Position numbers and translations under genes: made by a program
Notes under the pieces: model-generated
Seen by the model: only the letters and a program-made list of their open reading frames with translations
Database searches by the model: none
Told to the model about the DNA's origin: nothing
Shown: in pieces, positions 24,582 through 33,821 of the stretch
How positions within the stretch are numbered: position 1 is the stretch's first letter
Layout of the letters: every line of letters starts with the position of its first letter
Assembly: GCF_030547425.1 (NCBI RefSeq)
Contig: NZ_JAUORH010000001.1
Coordinates: 124,001 to 188,000, forward strand
Reading direction: 5' to 3'
From: Tenacibaculum sp. 1_MG-2023
Lineage (GTDB): Bacteria > Bacteroidota > Bacteroidia > Flavobacteriales > Flavobacteriaceae
Length of the DNA: 64,000 nt

Positions 24582-27500
24582 TTAAAATCCTAAGTTTAAA
24601 GAGAAAGTATATTGCCTTGTAATTGGTAATGCAACTCCGCCTGTTTGGAAGAATTCTGGGTCTTGACCGTTAAGTTTAGAGTCAGAATATAATAAAAACA
24701 AGTTTGTTCCTTGAAATTTAACTTTTAAATGTGAAAGTCCTAGTTTTTCAACTAATTCATTATTGAATTTATATCCTAATGAAATGTTTTTCATACGTAA
24801 AAAATCTCCATCAGCTACTCGTTCTGTTGAATAATTATATGCATTGTAAACAGTTCTTAAGTTGGTATTTCTTTGAAAAGCAGAAGGATCTGGTACTACA
24901 GGGATGTTGGTTATATTCTCATCACCTGGATTAAGCCATCTATTTACATGACTTTTTGAAAAGATACTTGTATCAGAATAAGTTGAACTAAACATAGGGT
25001 TTAATCTTACCTTATTTCCTCCGCTACCGGTTATTAAGACCCCTAAATCCCAATTTTTATAGGTGAAATTATTTGAAAATCCAACCGAAATATTAGGGTT
25101 TACAGAACCTTCATGCTTTAAGTAGTCAGTTAAGTTTTCGTTGTTTTGAAAGTCTAATACAGAAGCTATTTCACCGTCTTTGTTTGTGAATTGAGGTAAA
25201 CCTTCATTATTTAAACCTGCAAATTGAAAAGAAAACATAGAGTTAATAGGGTAGCCTACAACATTACCTCCAGTTTGATCTACTAAATCAAAAGCAATAG
25301 GTGTATTGTCTAATTTTGTAATTTCTTGATCAAAATATGAGAAGTTAATGTTAGAAGACCATGTAAAGTTATCAGTTACTATGTTTTTAGTATCTAAAGT
25401 AAATTCTATACCATAAGTTTCAACATCTGCGTTATTTCCTTGTTTTATAAATTGCCCACCGATACCAGAAGTTCTTACAAAGTCAATATTGTCAAAAATA
25501 TCTCTTTTGTAAACGTCTGTTATTAAATTAACTCTATTATTGAATAAACCTAAGTCGACACCAAAGTTTAATTCATATTGCTTTTCCCATGTTAACTCAG
25601 AGTTTTGTAATGCAGTTATATTTAAGAAATTTTCTCTATCTGCTGGTAAAAGTCTGTCTGCTATTTGACTTGTAAATATAGCTAATGCATTTGTTGCATT
25701 CCCTGGAGTTGCTACTAAACCATATGAAGATCTAAACTGTAGATTGCTAATAGTATTTGAATTTTCTAAGAAAGATTCCTTGCTAGCATTCCATTTAGCA
25801 CTAACAGTTCCTGTTGGTAGCCATCTTGAACTACTACTACGTCCTTGCCTGTTAGATCCGTCGTATCTTCCTGTTAAAGAGAAAACATATTTATCATCAT
25901 AAGAATAAGTTGCCTTACCAAAGAAAGCTACTGTTCTTTCTCTTTCTTTAGTTAATCCAAAATAAGCTTCGCCTCCATTTATCAGTTTTTCAAGAATTCT
26001 AGGGTCTGTAAATGCTGTTAAACCATTGTCGTATTGTAATCCATATCCTGTAAACCTGTCTGAATTTCTGTTTACAAATCTTATCTCTTGACCTAACAAT
26101 GCATTAAAATTATGTTTTTCATTAAACGTATTGTCGTATTTAAAGCTATTTCTAGCATAAAAAGTCGTTAAGTAGTCGTCGTTTTTAAAATAGATACCAC
26201 CGTTTGGTAAAACCGCAACAGGTAAAGCATCAGGATCTGTAGGGTCTTGATATAAGAATATATTATCATCTCTTAAAACAGTTGAAGAATCAGCATTATA
26301 AGCTCTTACAACGTTTGAGTTTTCTCTTACATTATGCTCTCTTACAGTATTAACAAAACGACCAGCTCCATTAAAATCATAGGTAATATTGTCTGTTATT
26401 TTATAGGAAGCATCTAATTGGAATCGAATATCTCTTTGATTAATATCAATAGAATTGTTTGCTAGCTCTTCTAGTATATTAAAATCAGCCCAGTTATTTC
26501 TGTAATATTCATATCCTCCAGCATCGTTATATGGTCTTAACGTTCTAGAGGTATTAAGAGCGTAACTAAAAGGGTTAATATCAAATTCGCGAGATATGTC
26601 TCCTGTTACTGGATCTGATTCCCTGCTGAATGTACCAGGAGCTTTTTGTTTTCTTATAGATGCGTTTACGGCAAAAGTAGCGTTAAACTTATCAGAAAAA
26701 TAGAACGTATTTTTCAAGTTAGTTGTAAAACGAGTTACCTTATCAGCAATAGTCCACCCCGGATCATGCAAAAGACTCACAGAAGCATAGTAAGAATTAC
26801 TTTCACTACCACCAGAAAGACTTAAAGAGTGGTTTTGCATTAAAGAGCTATTTCTAAATAATGTTTTAAACCAGTTAGTATTAGCTAGTTCGTACTTGCG
26901 TAAAAAAGCTTCTCTAGCTTCGGGAGTGTTTCCTAGTTCAAACATTCCGGTAGATTCGTTATAATTATCTAAAGCAGTAGCTCTAATGTAATAAACACCG
27001 CCGTATCTACCTCTAGAAACACTAGGTAATTGGAAAAAACCTCTACTTTCATTTTCTCTAAAAATAGCCATACTTTCTTTTGAGTTTAATAAATCAAAAT
27101 TACTATATGAAGGTATGTCACGTATTGTTTGTTCTAGGTTGTAATTAAGTTTTAAAGGAGAATCTTTTCTACCAGACTTAGTAGTTATTACTACTACACC
27201 ATTTCTTGCTCTAGCACCATAAATAGATGTAGCCGAAGCATCTTTTAAAATATCTATTTTTTTTATGTCATTGGCGTTTATACCAGCTATAGATGAGCTA
27301 ATTAAAGTTGAAGGATCTCCTGATGTTAATTGATCTAAGTCTTGTTCTATCACATCTTCTTGTACCACACCATCAATTACATATAAAGGTGTGTTGTTCC
27401 CAAAGATAGAAGAAGAACCTCTAATGGTAATGTTTGGAGCAGTACCAAAAGTTCCAGAAAGGTTTTGAATGTTAACCCCTGCAACTCTACCTTCTAACAT

Positions 27501-27917
27501 TCTAGTTACATCTACAACTCCATCTATTTTTAAATCATCGATTCCAACAGAAATAGCAGATCCAGTAAAGGTTTTTTTGTTTATTTTGTCATAACCAGTA
27601 GCGATAACTTCTACTTCGTTAAGGATATTAGAATCATCTTCCAATACTAAATTAATGACGGTTTGGTTTTGTACCTTCACCTCAGTGGTTTTTTTACCAA
27701 CAAACCTGAAGACAAGCACATCTCCTTGGTTTACTTTTATGGTATAATTTCCATCAAAATCTGTGTCTGTCCCTTTGGTTGTGTTCTTGATTAAAACAGT
27801 AACGCCGGGTAGAGGACCAGTAGTGTCGGAAACTGTACCAGAAATACTTTTTTCTTGAGCATAGGTTATTCGCCCAAGTAACACTATAAATAGTGTTAGT
27901 ATGAATTTAGATTTCAT
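24582..27917 (-). CDS. SusC/RagA-family TonB-linked outer membrane protein
   Basis: A TonB-dependent importer of 1111 aa. It has a signal peptide (LGRITYAQ), a carboxypeptidase-D-like regulatory domain (about 22-100, ISGTVSDTTGPLPGVTVLIK), a TonB-box-like stretch (NEVEVIATGY), a plug with VAGVNIQNLSG and SIYGARARNGVVVITTKSG, then a long barrel ending in FSLNLGF. First gene of the four-gene operon. The 211-bp gap to mutY has no confident promoter; a TATTTTTC is near-consensus. Confidence 0.95.
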   Translation of the reverse strand: MKSKFILTLFIVLLGRITYAQEKSISGTVSDTTGPLPGVTVLIKNTTKGTDTDFDGNYTIKVNQGDVLVFRFVGKKTTEVKVQNQTVINLVLEDDSNILNEVEVIATGYDKINKKTFTGSAISVGIDDLKIDGVVDVTRMLEGRVAGVNIQNLSGTFGTAPNITIRGSSSIFGNNTPLYVIDGVVQEDVIEQDLDQLTSGDPSTLISSSIAGINANDIKKIDILKDASATSIYGARARNGVVVITTKSGRKDSPLKLNYNLEQTIRDIPSYSNFDLLNSKESMAIFRENESRGFFQLPSVSRGRYGGVYYIRATALDNYNESTGMFELGNTPEAREAFLRKYELANTNWFKTLFRNSSLMQNHSLSLSGGSESNSYYASVSLLHDPGWTIADKVTRFTTNLKNTFYFSDKFNATFAVNASIRKQKAPGTFSRESDPVTGDISREFDINPFSYALNTSRTLRPYNDAGGYEYYRNNWADFNILEELANNSIDINQRDIRFQLDASYKITDNITYDFNGAGRFVNTVREHNVRENSNVVRAYNADSSTVLRDDNIFLYQDPTDPDALPVAVLPNGGIYFKNDDYLTTFYARNSFKYDNTFNEKHNFNALLGQEIRFVNRNSDRFTGYGLQYDNGLTAFTDPRILEKLINGGEAYFGLTKERERTVAFFGKATYSYDDKYVFSLTGRYDGSNRQGRSSSSRWLPTGTVSAKWNASKESFLENSNTISNLQFRSSYGLVATPGNATNALAIFTSQIADRLLPADRENFLNITALQNSELTWEKQYELNFGVDLGLFNNRVNLITDVYKRDIFDNIDFVRTSGIGGQFIKQGNNADVETYGIEFTLDTKNIVTDNFTWSSNINFSYFDQEITKLDNTPIAFDLVDQTGGNVVGYPINSMFSFQFAGLNNEGLPQFTNKDGEIASVLDFQNNENLTDYLKHEGSVNPNISVGFSNNFTYKNWDLGVLITGSGGNKVRLNPMFSSTYSDTSIFSKSHVNRWLNPGDENITNIPVVPDPSAFQRNTNLRTVYNAYNYSTERVADGDFLRMKNISLGYKFNNELVEKLGLSHLKVKFQGTNLFLLYSDSKLNGQDPEFFQTGGVALPITRQYTFSLNLGF

Positions 27918-28128
27918 TAATTAAATTATTTAAATTAGTACCCAGGAAAAATAAATTTTCCCCCTTCTTTATTGAGTATAATAACAGGTGAAAATGTTTA
28001 TACCCTACTTTTTTTTATAAAAATGTTAAATAAGCTATATAATTACATTGTTTTGTTGTTTTTTCTTGTTGATTGGTTAATTGTGTTGGTGTGTTTTTGT
28101 TTTTTGTTAAAAATAAATGTGTTTTTTT

Positions 28129-29169
28129 ATGACTTTTAGATTGGTTTCGTGGTATTTTCAGAATAAAAGAGAGCTTCCTTGGAGAAAAACAAAAGATCCT
28201 TATAGCGTTTGGTTGAGCGAAATTATGTTACAGCAAACACGTGTAGCACAAGGGCAGCCTTATTTTTTAAAGTTCACAGAAGCGTTTCCAACGGTGTTTG
28301 ACTTAGCAAAAGCAGATGAAACTGAAGTGTTAAAGTTATGGCAAGGGCTAGGTTATTATTCACGAGCCAGAAACTTACATTTTACAGCTAAGTTTATAGT
28401 GGAAGAGTTGAATGGTGTGTTTCCTAAAACATATAAAGAGTTACTCAAATTAAAAGGAGTAGGTGATTATACAGCTTCTGCAATAGCTTCTATTTGTTAT
28501 AATGAACCAGTTGCTGTAGTAGACGGTAATGTTTATAGGGTTTTATCGCGTTATTTTGGTGTAAATACTCCAATTAATTCAACAAAAGGAATTAAAGAAT
28601 TTAAAGAGTTAGCGCAAACGTTAATAGACGAAACACAACCAGGAGTATATAATCAAGCTATAATGGATTTTGGAGCGTTGCATTGTAAACCTCAAAACCC
28701 ATTGTGTAATGAGTGTCCGTTAGCTGACAGTTGTGTGGCTTTAGCAAAAAATCAAATAAAAGAGCTTCCAGTAAAAGAGAAAAAAATAAAAGTAAAAAAA
28801 CGATACTTTAACTATTTAGTGCCAGTTACAGAAAGCAACGAAACTGTTTTACAAGAAAGAAAAGGGAGAGGAATTTGGCAAGGACTGTATCAATTTCCTT
28901 TGGTAGAAACACACAAGAAAATAAACGAAGAAGAATTAGTAGAGAGTGAACAGTTTGTCAAACTTTTTCCCAAAGAAACTACGATTTCTCTTTTTAATAA
29001 TAAAGACATTGTTCATAAGCTATCACACCAACATTTAATCACTAAGTTTTGGATAGTAAAAACCATAGATGTAAATACAAAAACTATGGATTGGATAACG
29101 GTGAAAAAATGCCCAGTACCAGTGTTAATTAATAAGTTTTTAGAGGAATATTTAAACAAAGAATCTTAA
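28129..29169 (+). CDS. mutY: A/G-specific adenine glycosylase MutY
   Basis: Removes A mispaired with 8-oxoG. About 346 aa with the catalytic region SEIMLQQTRV (Glu), the helix-hairpin-helix LLKLKGVGDYTASAIAS followed by VDGNVYRVLSR (Asp), the 4Fe-4S loop CKPQNPLCNECPLADSC (Cx6Cx2Cx5C), and a C-terminal NUDIX-like domain that reads 8-oxoG. An upstream ATG at 28117 would add MCFF; the start at 28129 gives the usual N-terminus. It begins mutY-ssb-gldE-gldD. Confidence 0.96.
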   Translation: MTFRLVSWYFQNKRELPWRKTKDPYSVWLSEIMLQQTRVAQGQPYFLKFTEAFPTVFDLAKADETEVLKLWQGLGYYSRARNLHFTAKFIVEELNGVFPKTYKELLKLKGVGDYTASAIASICYNEPVAVVDGNVYRVLSRYFGVNTPINSTKGIKEFKELAQTLIDETQPGVYNQAIMDFGALHCKPQNPLCNECPLADSCVALAKNQIKELPVKEKKIKVKKRYFNYLVPVTESNETVLQERKGRGIWQGLYQFPLVETHKKINEEELVESEQFVKLFPKETTISLFNNKDIVHKLSHQHLITKFWIVKTIDVNTKTMDWITVKKCPVPVLINKFLEEYLNKES

Positions 29170-29175
29170 AATTTG

Positions 29176-29183
29176 TATATTTG
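29176..29183 (+). promoter_or_regulatory. -7 element TATATTTG for ssb
   Basis: Perfect TAnnTTTG 23 bp before the ssb start and just past the mutY stop, so ssb-gldE-gldD can be transcribed apart from mutY. Confidence 0.65.
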
Positions 29184-29206
29184 ATTTTACACAAAACTAT
29201 AAGGCT

Positions 29207-29644
29207 ATGGCAGGAACAATAAACAAAGTTATTTTAATAGGTCATTTAGGAGATGAGGTTAAAATGCATTATTTTGAAGGAGGGAATTCAATTGGGCGTT
29301 TTCCTTTAGCAACTAATGAAACTTATACGAATCGTCAAACAGGAGAAAGAATAACAAATGTAGAATGGCATAATATAGTAGTGCGTAATAAATTGGCTGA
29401 AATCTGTGAAAAATATTTAACCAAAGGAGATCGAGTGTATTGTGAGGGGCGTATAAAAACACGCCAGTATGAAGTTGACGGACAAAAAAGATATACAACC
29501 GAAATTCATGTGCAAGACATGACGTTTTTGTCTACAAAAAAAGACCCGAATAATGCGCAGTCAAATGAAACACCAACTCAAGGGAACTCTAACCCCACAC
29601 CACCAAGTGTAGCTAAAGAAGAAGAAGATGATTTGCCATTTTAG
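29207..29644 (+). CDS. ssb: Single-stranded DNA-binding protein
   Basis: Binds ssDNA in replication and repair and recruits partners through its tail. 145 aa; an OB fold (residues 1-110, INKVILIGHLGDEV...RFPLATNE) and an acidic tip DDLPF. The short Asn/Pro linker is typical of the phylum. It is followed 19 bp later by gldE. Confidence 0.97.
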   Translation: MAGTINKVILIGHLGDEVKMHYFEGGNSIGRFPLATNETYTNRQTGERITNVEWHNIVVRNKLAEICEKYLTKGDRVYCEGRIKTRQYEVDGQKRYTTEIHVQDMTFLSTKKDPNNAQSNETPTQGNSNPTPPSVAKEEEDDLPF

Positions 29645-29663
29645 TTTAATTAAATTTTAAAAA

Positions 29664-30992
29664 TTGGACCCAGAACCCGAACCTTTACTTTTAGTATTAT
29701 CAAGTTTTGATTGGTTGACTGCCATCAACTGTTTATTGCTACTTTTATTATTGATTTGTTCTGCGTTAGTTTCAGGAACTGAAGTTGCTTTCTTTTCAAT
29801 TTCGCAAACAGAATTAGATGAGTTATCAGCAAATTCCAAAGAAGAAAATACCGTAGTAAAACTACTTCAAGATCCTAAAAAGTTATTAGGGACCATTTTA
29901 ATAACAAATAACTTTATTAATATTCTTATTGTACTGCTCTTTGCAAGTATTGGTAAGGTGTTATTTGCAGGGTTAGATTATGAATTGGACTTTTATTTTT
30001 TCAATGTATCTGTCCTCTTTTTAATAGAAATAGTACTTATTACTTTTTTAATTTTATTGTTTGGTGAAGTGTTGCCAAAAGTATATGCTAGTAGAAAATC
30101 ATTACAGTTTGCTGAGTTCATGGCTAAGCCTATTCAGGTATTAAATACGTTATTAACTCCGTTAAGCCTGCCATTAATCAAAATAACAAGCGTTGTTGAA
30201 AATAAGTTAGGGAATAAGAACAATAATCTTTCCGTAGAGCGTTTGTCACAAGCGTTAGAGTTAACGTCTGATGATGCAACAACGAAAGAAGAGCAAAAAA
30301 TTTTAGAAGGAATTGTAAGTTTTGGGAATACTGAAACGGTACAAATTATGAAGCCTCGAACAGATGTATGTGCAATAGCAGATGATACTAGTTACGAAGA
30401 GGTGTTACAAACTATTTTAAAAAACGGATATTCAAGAAACCCAGTATATCATGAAAGTATTGATAATATTACTGGAGTTTTATATGCTAAAGATTTATTA
30501 GAGCACTTGAGTAAGAAAACGTTTAAGTGGCAAAAGTTGTTGAGAGAACCATTTTTTGTGCCAGAAAATAAAAAACTAGATGATTTGCTAGTAGAGTTTC
30601 AAGAAAAGAAAAAACATTTGGCAATTGTAGTTGATGAGTATGGAGGTACTAGTGGAATTGTAACGTTAGAGGATGTAATAGAAGAAATTGTAGGAGATAT
30701 TAATGATGAATTTGACGATGAAGACCTCACTTATTCGAAACTTGATGAAAATAATTATATTTTTGAAGGAAAAATAACTATTAAAGATTTTTGCCGTGTC
30801 TTAGAAGATGAAGATGAGGAAAAATTTGAAGAGGCTAAAGGAGAAAGTGAAACTATAGCAGGTTTTATTTTAGAAGTCTCAGGTAAATTTCCAAAAAAAG
30901 GTGAAAAAATAAACTTTAGTAATTATACGTTTACTATTGAAGCGTTGGCTAAAAAACGTATAAAACAAGTAAAAGTTACCCGAAATGCGTAA
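29664..30992 (+). CDS. gldE: Gliding motility-associated protein GldE (CBS-domain, CorC/HlyC type)
   Basis: A 442-aa inner membrane protein. It has an N-terminal CNNM/DUF21 domain with several membrane helices (about 20-150), two CBS domains (about 205-330, with MKPRTDVCAI and VVDEYGGTSGIVTLEDV) and a C-terminal CorC/HlyC domain. The order ssb-gldE-gldD and resemblance to F. johnsoniae GldE support the name. The start is TTG at 29664 (leader DPEPEP). It overlaps gldD by 8 bp. A Mg/Co efflux-like activity is suggested only by fold. Confidence 0.9.
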   Translation: MDPEPEPLLLVLSSFDWLTAINCLLLLLLLICSALVSGTEVAFFSISQTELDELSANSKEENTVVKLLQDPKKLLGTILITNNFINILIVLLFASIGKVLFAGLDYELDFYFFNVSVLFLIEIVLITFLILLFGEVLPKVYASRKSLQFAEFMAKPIQVLNTLLTPLSLPLIKITSVVENKLGNKNNNLSVERLSQALELTSDDATTKEEQKILEGIVSFGNTETVQIMKPRTDVCAIADDTSYEEVLQTILKNGYSRNPVYHESIDNITGVLYAKDLLEHLSKKTFKWQKLLREPFFVPENKKLDDLLVEFQEKKKHLAIVVDEYGGTSGIVTLEDVIEEIVGDINDEFDDEDLTYSKLDENNYIFEGKITIKDFCRVLEDEDEEKFEEAKGESETIAGFILEVSGKFPKKGEKINFSNYTFTIEALAKKRIKQVKVTRNA

Positions 30993-31539
30993 ACTCTCTT
31001 TGCTGATATCAGCAATATTTTTAATAAGTTGTGGTGAGGAAACCTTACCTAAGCCAAAAGGTTATCTAAGTTTAGAGTATCCTCATAAAACCTACAAGAA
31101 AGCAAATTTAAATAAACCGTATACGGTTGAAATAGCTCAAATAGCTCAAGCTAAAGATTTGCCAAAAAATTGGATAAAAGTTGAATATCCAAGTTTAAAA
31201 GCATCTGTAGATATTACGTATCGTCCCATTGAAGGGAATTTAAGAGAATTGTTAATAGAATCTGAGAAACTAGTATTTGAGCATGCAATAAAGGCAGATC
31301 AAATTACTGCTCCTGTTGAATATACAAACCCAAATACAAAAGTTTACGGAAGTTTATACCAAATTCTAGGTAACGCTGCTTCACAAGTGCAATTTCATGC
31401 AACAGATAGTTCTAAACACTTTTTAAAAGGGTCTTTATTCTTTTATACCAAACCAAATTATGATTCTATTTTACCAGCAGTTGAATACATTAAAAAAGAT
31501 ATGATTCACATGATGGAAACCTTAGAGTGGAAGAAGTAA
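30985..31539 (+). CDS. gldD: Gliding motility lipoprotein GldD
   Basis: A 184-aa lipoprotein (lipobox FLISC, Cys16) with the conserved PKPKGYLSLEYPHKTYKK start. GldD is confined to Bacteroidota and is required for gliding and linked to type IX secretion in F. johnsoniae. Overlaps gldE by 8 bp, so the two are translationally coupled. The other gld genes are not in the window. Confidence 0.93.
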   Translation: MRKLSLLISAIFLISCGEETLPKPKGYLSLEYPHKTYKKANLNKPYTVEIAQIAQAKDLPKNWIKVEYPSLKASVDITYRPIEGNLRELLIESEKLVFEHAIKADQITAPVEYTNPNTKVYGSLYQILGNAASQVQFHATDSSKHFLKGSLFFYTKPNYDSILPAVEYIKKDMIHMMETLEWKK

Positions 31540-31556
31540 AGTGTTATATTAGCTAG

Positions 31557-32102
31557 ATGAAAAAGATATTTTTATTTTGTGTATTTGTTCTCGTGTCAGA
31601 ATTTTGTTTCTCACAATCTGATATTTCTTTTGAAAAAGGAGTTAGAACTGTAGAGAAAAAAGAGACGGAAAATTTTGTTACACCAAAATCAATTCTTTTT
31701 ATATTCGAAGGGGATACACATTTAATTAATTACTATTTAGAGCTTAGAGAAAAAATAAAAAAAGAAGCTAGAAAAAATAAAATAAAGGTAGGGTTTAATT
31801 ATGAATTATCGTCTACAGATCCTTTAAAGGAAGATTTAGAGTCCATTCCGAAAAAAAAGAAAGAAAAATTAGATTATGAAACGACTTGTACAATATCTTC
31901 TTCTTTTTCTAGAACTCCAGAAAGATGGGGTAAATATCAAAGTATAAAAAAAAGAAAGACACAGCATTTTTTAAATTTTAAAATAAAGAATATAAAAAAT
32001 GAAGAAATATTTACTTGTAAGTTAGATATTCATGCGTATTATACCATTGTTACAGAAAGTAAAAAATCAAGTAAATTGTTTTTTGAGTTAATTACTAATT
32101 AA
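31557..32102 (+). CDS. Secreted hypothetical protein
   Basis: No family recognised. 181 aa with a clean signal peptide (MKKIFLFCVFVLVSEFCFSQ), then a very Lys-rich body with KKEARKNKIKVGFNYEL, and a beta-rich C-terminus. It follows gldD by 17 bp, but may start its own message: TATATTAG, one mismatch from the -7 element, ends 4 nt before its ATG. Convergent with ctaA, 6 bp apart. Confidence 0.6.
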   Translation: MKKIFLFCVFVLVSEFCFSQSDISFEKGVRTVEKKETENFVTPKSILFIFEGDTHLINYYLELREKIKKEARKNKIKVGFNYELSSTDPLKEDLESIPKKKKEKLDYETTCTISSSFSRTPERWGKYQSIKKRKTQHFLNFKIKNIKNEEIFTCKLDIHAYYTIVTESKKSSKLFFELITN

Positions 32103-32108
32103 TAGTTC

Positions 32109-33128
32109 TTAATTTATTTTGTATGATTGAAGCCACAAATAAAACTGTAACCCGAATAAAATAGCACCTGATAATAAGTGTATAGCTTGGGTTCCTAAAG
32201 GAAAATCTGCATAGTACATTAAAATACCTGTAATCGTTTCTAAAAAGATTAAGAACACTATCCAGTTTACTAGTTTATATCCTAAATTTTTTATTTGATT
32301 TAAGTAGAATAATCCAAGATTCACCAATACAATAGCTATAGTAAATGAACGATGGATATAAAATTTAATGTTCGGATCCATCAAGCTATAATGTTTGTTT
32401 TCAAACCCATGTAGTTTTACTTGTTCGTCAATAAATTGGCGTACCTGAGTTCCTAAAGCAATTTGAATTAGTGAAAATACAGCTGAAAGTATTACTAGCT
32501 TACTAAATAATGAATTGTATTTGTAGGATGTTTTTTTTCGATCGGAAACAATGTAAAGCAGCCATAATAACAAAGCAACAATAACTAACCCTCCAACCAT
32601 GTGAATGGTAATTATTGTTGGTTTTAAGTTAGAATCTACTACAGTTTTACCAAGCCACGCCTCAAATAACATCAAAAAGAATGCTCCGAATGATAAAAGC
32701 GTAATTTGTTTGTTTTCTTTCCAAAATTTAACAGAAACAAAAATTAAAAATAGAAAAGGAATTCCAGCCAAAGCAGAACTTAATCGGTTAATATACTCTG
32801 TCCAGGTGTGAAATTTATTGAATTTTGCGTAGTCGTGCTTTGTGTATTTTTCCCAGTTATTGCTATTGAACTCTTGAGTAGTTTTTATATCGTGTCCTGC
32901 TACAAATAAGACTTCACCTTTTACGATAATCATCCCTTTTTTATATTCAGAATCAGGTTGCCATGTAATTTGTTCTTCAGAGGTCGGGGGAATGTAATAT
33001 CCAAAACACTTTGGCCAATCAGGACACCCCATTCCTGAACCTGTCATACGAACAACTGAACCAGCTAAAAAAATAACATATACAGCAATTAACGAGATTT
33101 TTACAATGAGGGGAAAGTGTTTTTTCAT
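32109..33128 (-). CDS. ctaA: Heme A synthase (COX15/CtaA)
   Basis: Oxidises the methyl group of heme O to give heme A for cytochrome oxidase. 339 aa, about eight membrane helices in two four-helix halves. Conserved points are VVRMTGSGMGCPDWPKCFG near the N-terminus, the loop His in FHTWTEYINRL, GTQVRQFIDEQ and HLLSG near the end. The Cys pair of the first loop is kept (CPDWPKC). A -7 element is 17 bp upstream. Other cytochrome oxidase genes are not in view. Confidence 0.94.
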   Translation of the reverse strand: MKKHFPLIVKISLIAVYVIFLAGSVVRMTGSGMGCPDWPKCFGYYIPPTSEEQITWQPDSEYKKGMIIVKGEVLFVAGHDIKTTQEFNSNNWEKYTKHDYAKFNKFHTWTEYINRLSSALAGIPFLFLIFVSVKFWKENKQITLLSFGAFFLMLFEAWLGKTVVDSNLKPTIITIHMVGGLVIVALLLWLLYIVSDRKKTSYKYNSLFSKLVILSAVFSLIQIALGTQVRQFIDEQVKLHGFENKHYSLMDPNIKFYIHRSFTIAIVLVNLGLFYLNQIKNLGYKLVNWIVFLIFLETITGILMYYADFPLGTQAIHLLSGAILFGLQFYLWLQSYKIN

Positions 33129-33144
33129 CAGAAGAAAATTTTAG

Positions 33145-33152
33145 CAAAGATA
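33145..33152 (-). promoter_or_regulatory. -7 element TATCTTTG for ctaA
   Basis: Perfect TAnnTTTG followed by C, 16 bp before the ctaA ATG and just downstream of the HMA gene's terminator. Confidence 0.6.
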
Positions 33153-33163
33153 CTTAAAAGGCA

Positions 33164-33192
33164 TAAAAAAAGCTCCTAATTTTAGGAGCTTT
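33164..33192 (-). terminator. Terminator of the HMA lipoprotein gene
   Basis: AAAGCTCCTA / TAGGAGCTTT stem with a 4-base effective loop, followed on the minus strand by T7. Confidence 0.85.
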
Positions 33193-33213
33193 CGATATTG
33201 TTTGAATTAACAA

Positions 33214-33738
33214 TTATGCTTTTTTGTTTTCAGTACAACAAGCCATAGTACAACCTTCTTTACAAGCTTTCTTTTCAGTCTCGGTTTTTGTACAACACTC
33301 TTTTTTGCAATCGGTTTCACAAGATTTTTTGTCTGCTTTTTTAGCAGCGCAACAAGCCATTGTGCAATCTGTTTTACAAGTTTTTTTAGCGGCTTCTGAA
33401 GCCTTGTACATATCACCACTTCCAATTCCTTCAACAAAAGCAATTAAATCAGCTTTACTTGTTTTGTTAGCATCATATTTTATAGTTGCAATACTATCGT
33501 TAAAAACAACGTTTGCTTCTAAAACACCTTCTTTCTTACTTAAGTCAGAAGCTATTTTTCTAGCACAACCTATTTCACAAGTCATTCCTGAAATATTTAG
33601 TGAAAGATCTTTAGTGTCAGCAGCAATTTCCGTTTTTTGCTCCTGAGTAGCTTCCTCTTTTTTAGTCTCATTTTTACATCCAACAGCTAAAAAGCTTACG
33701 ATGGCTAAAATGAATAATATTTTATGAATTTTCATCAT
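33214..33738 (-). CDS. HMA-domain lipoprotein with three Cys-rich repeats
   Basis: A 174-aa lipoprotein (lipobox LAVGC, Cys21). Residues 45-110 form a heavy-metal-associated domain with GMTCEIGCARKI, a Cx3C variant of the usual CxxC. The tail has three units of pattern C-x3-C-x3-C-C (CKTDCTMACC, CETDCKKECC, CKEGCTMACC), 12 Cys in about 55 residues, separated by Lys-rich linkers. It probably captures or buffers a soft metal (copper is my guess) at the membrane surface. Monocistronic, with its own promoter and terminator. Confidence 0.8.
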   Translation of the reverse strand: MMKIHKILFILAIVSFLAVGCKNETKKEEATQEQKTEIAADTKDLSLNISGMTCEIGCARKIASDLSKKEGVLEANVVFNDSIATIKYDANKTSKADLIAFVEGIGSGDMYKASEAAKKTCKTDCTMACCAAKKADKKSCETDCKKECCTKTETEKKACKEGCTMACCTENKKA

Positions 33739-33760
33739 TTTTATTTATTGAGTTATTCAG

Positions 33761-33768
33761 CAAATTTA
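33761..33768 (-). promoter_or_regulatory. -7 element TAAATTTG for the HMA lipoprotein
   Basis: Perfect TAnnTTTG followed by C, 22 bp before the ATG. No -33 box at the usual distance. Confidence 0.55.
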
Positions 33769-33821
33769 TCAATAAAATCAAAATTAAAAACAGAAATAAA
33801 CGACTTTTGTACTTAAATTAA

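Noticed and set aside
33224..33646. A 140-codon plus-strand frame opposite the HMA lipoprotein
   Set aside because: It mirrors the repeated Cys codons of the real minus-strand gene, which has a signal peptide, an HMA motif, a promoter and a terminator.
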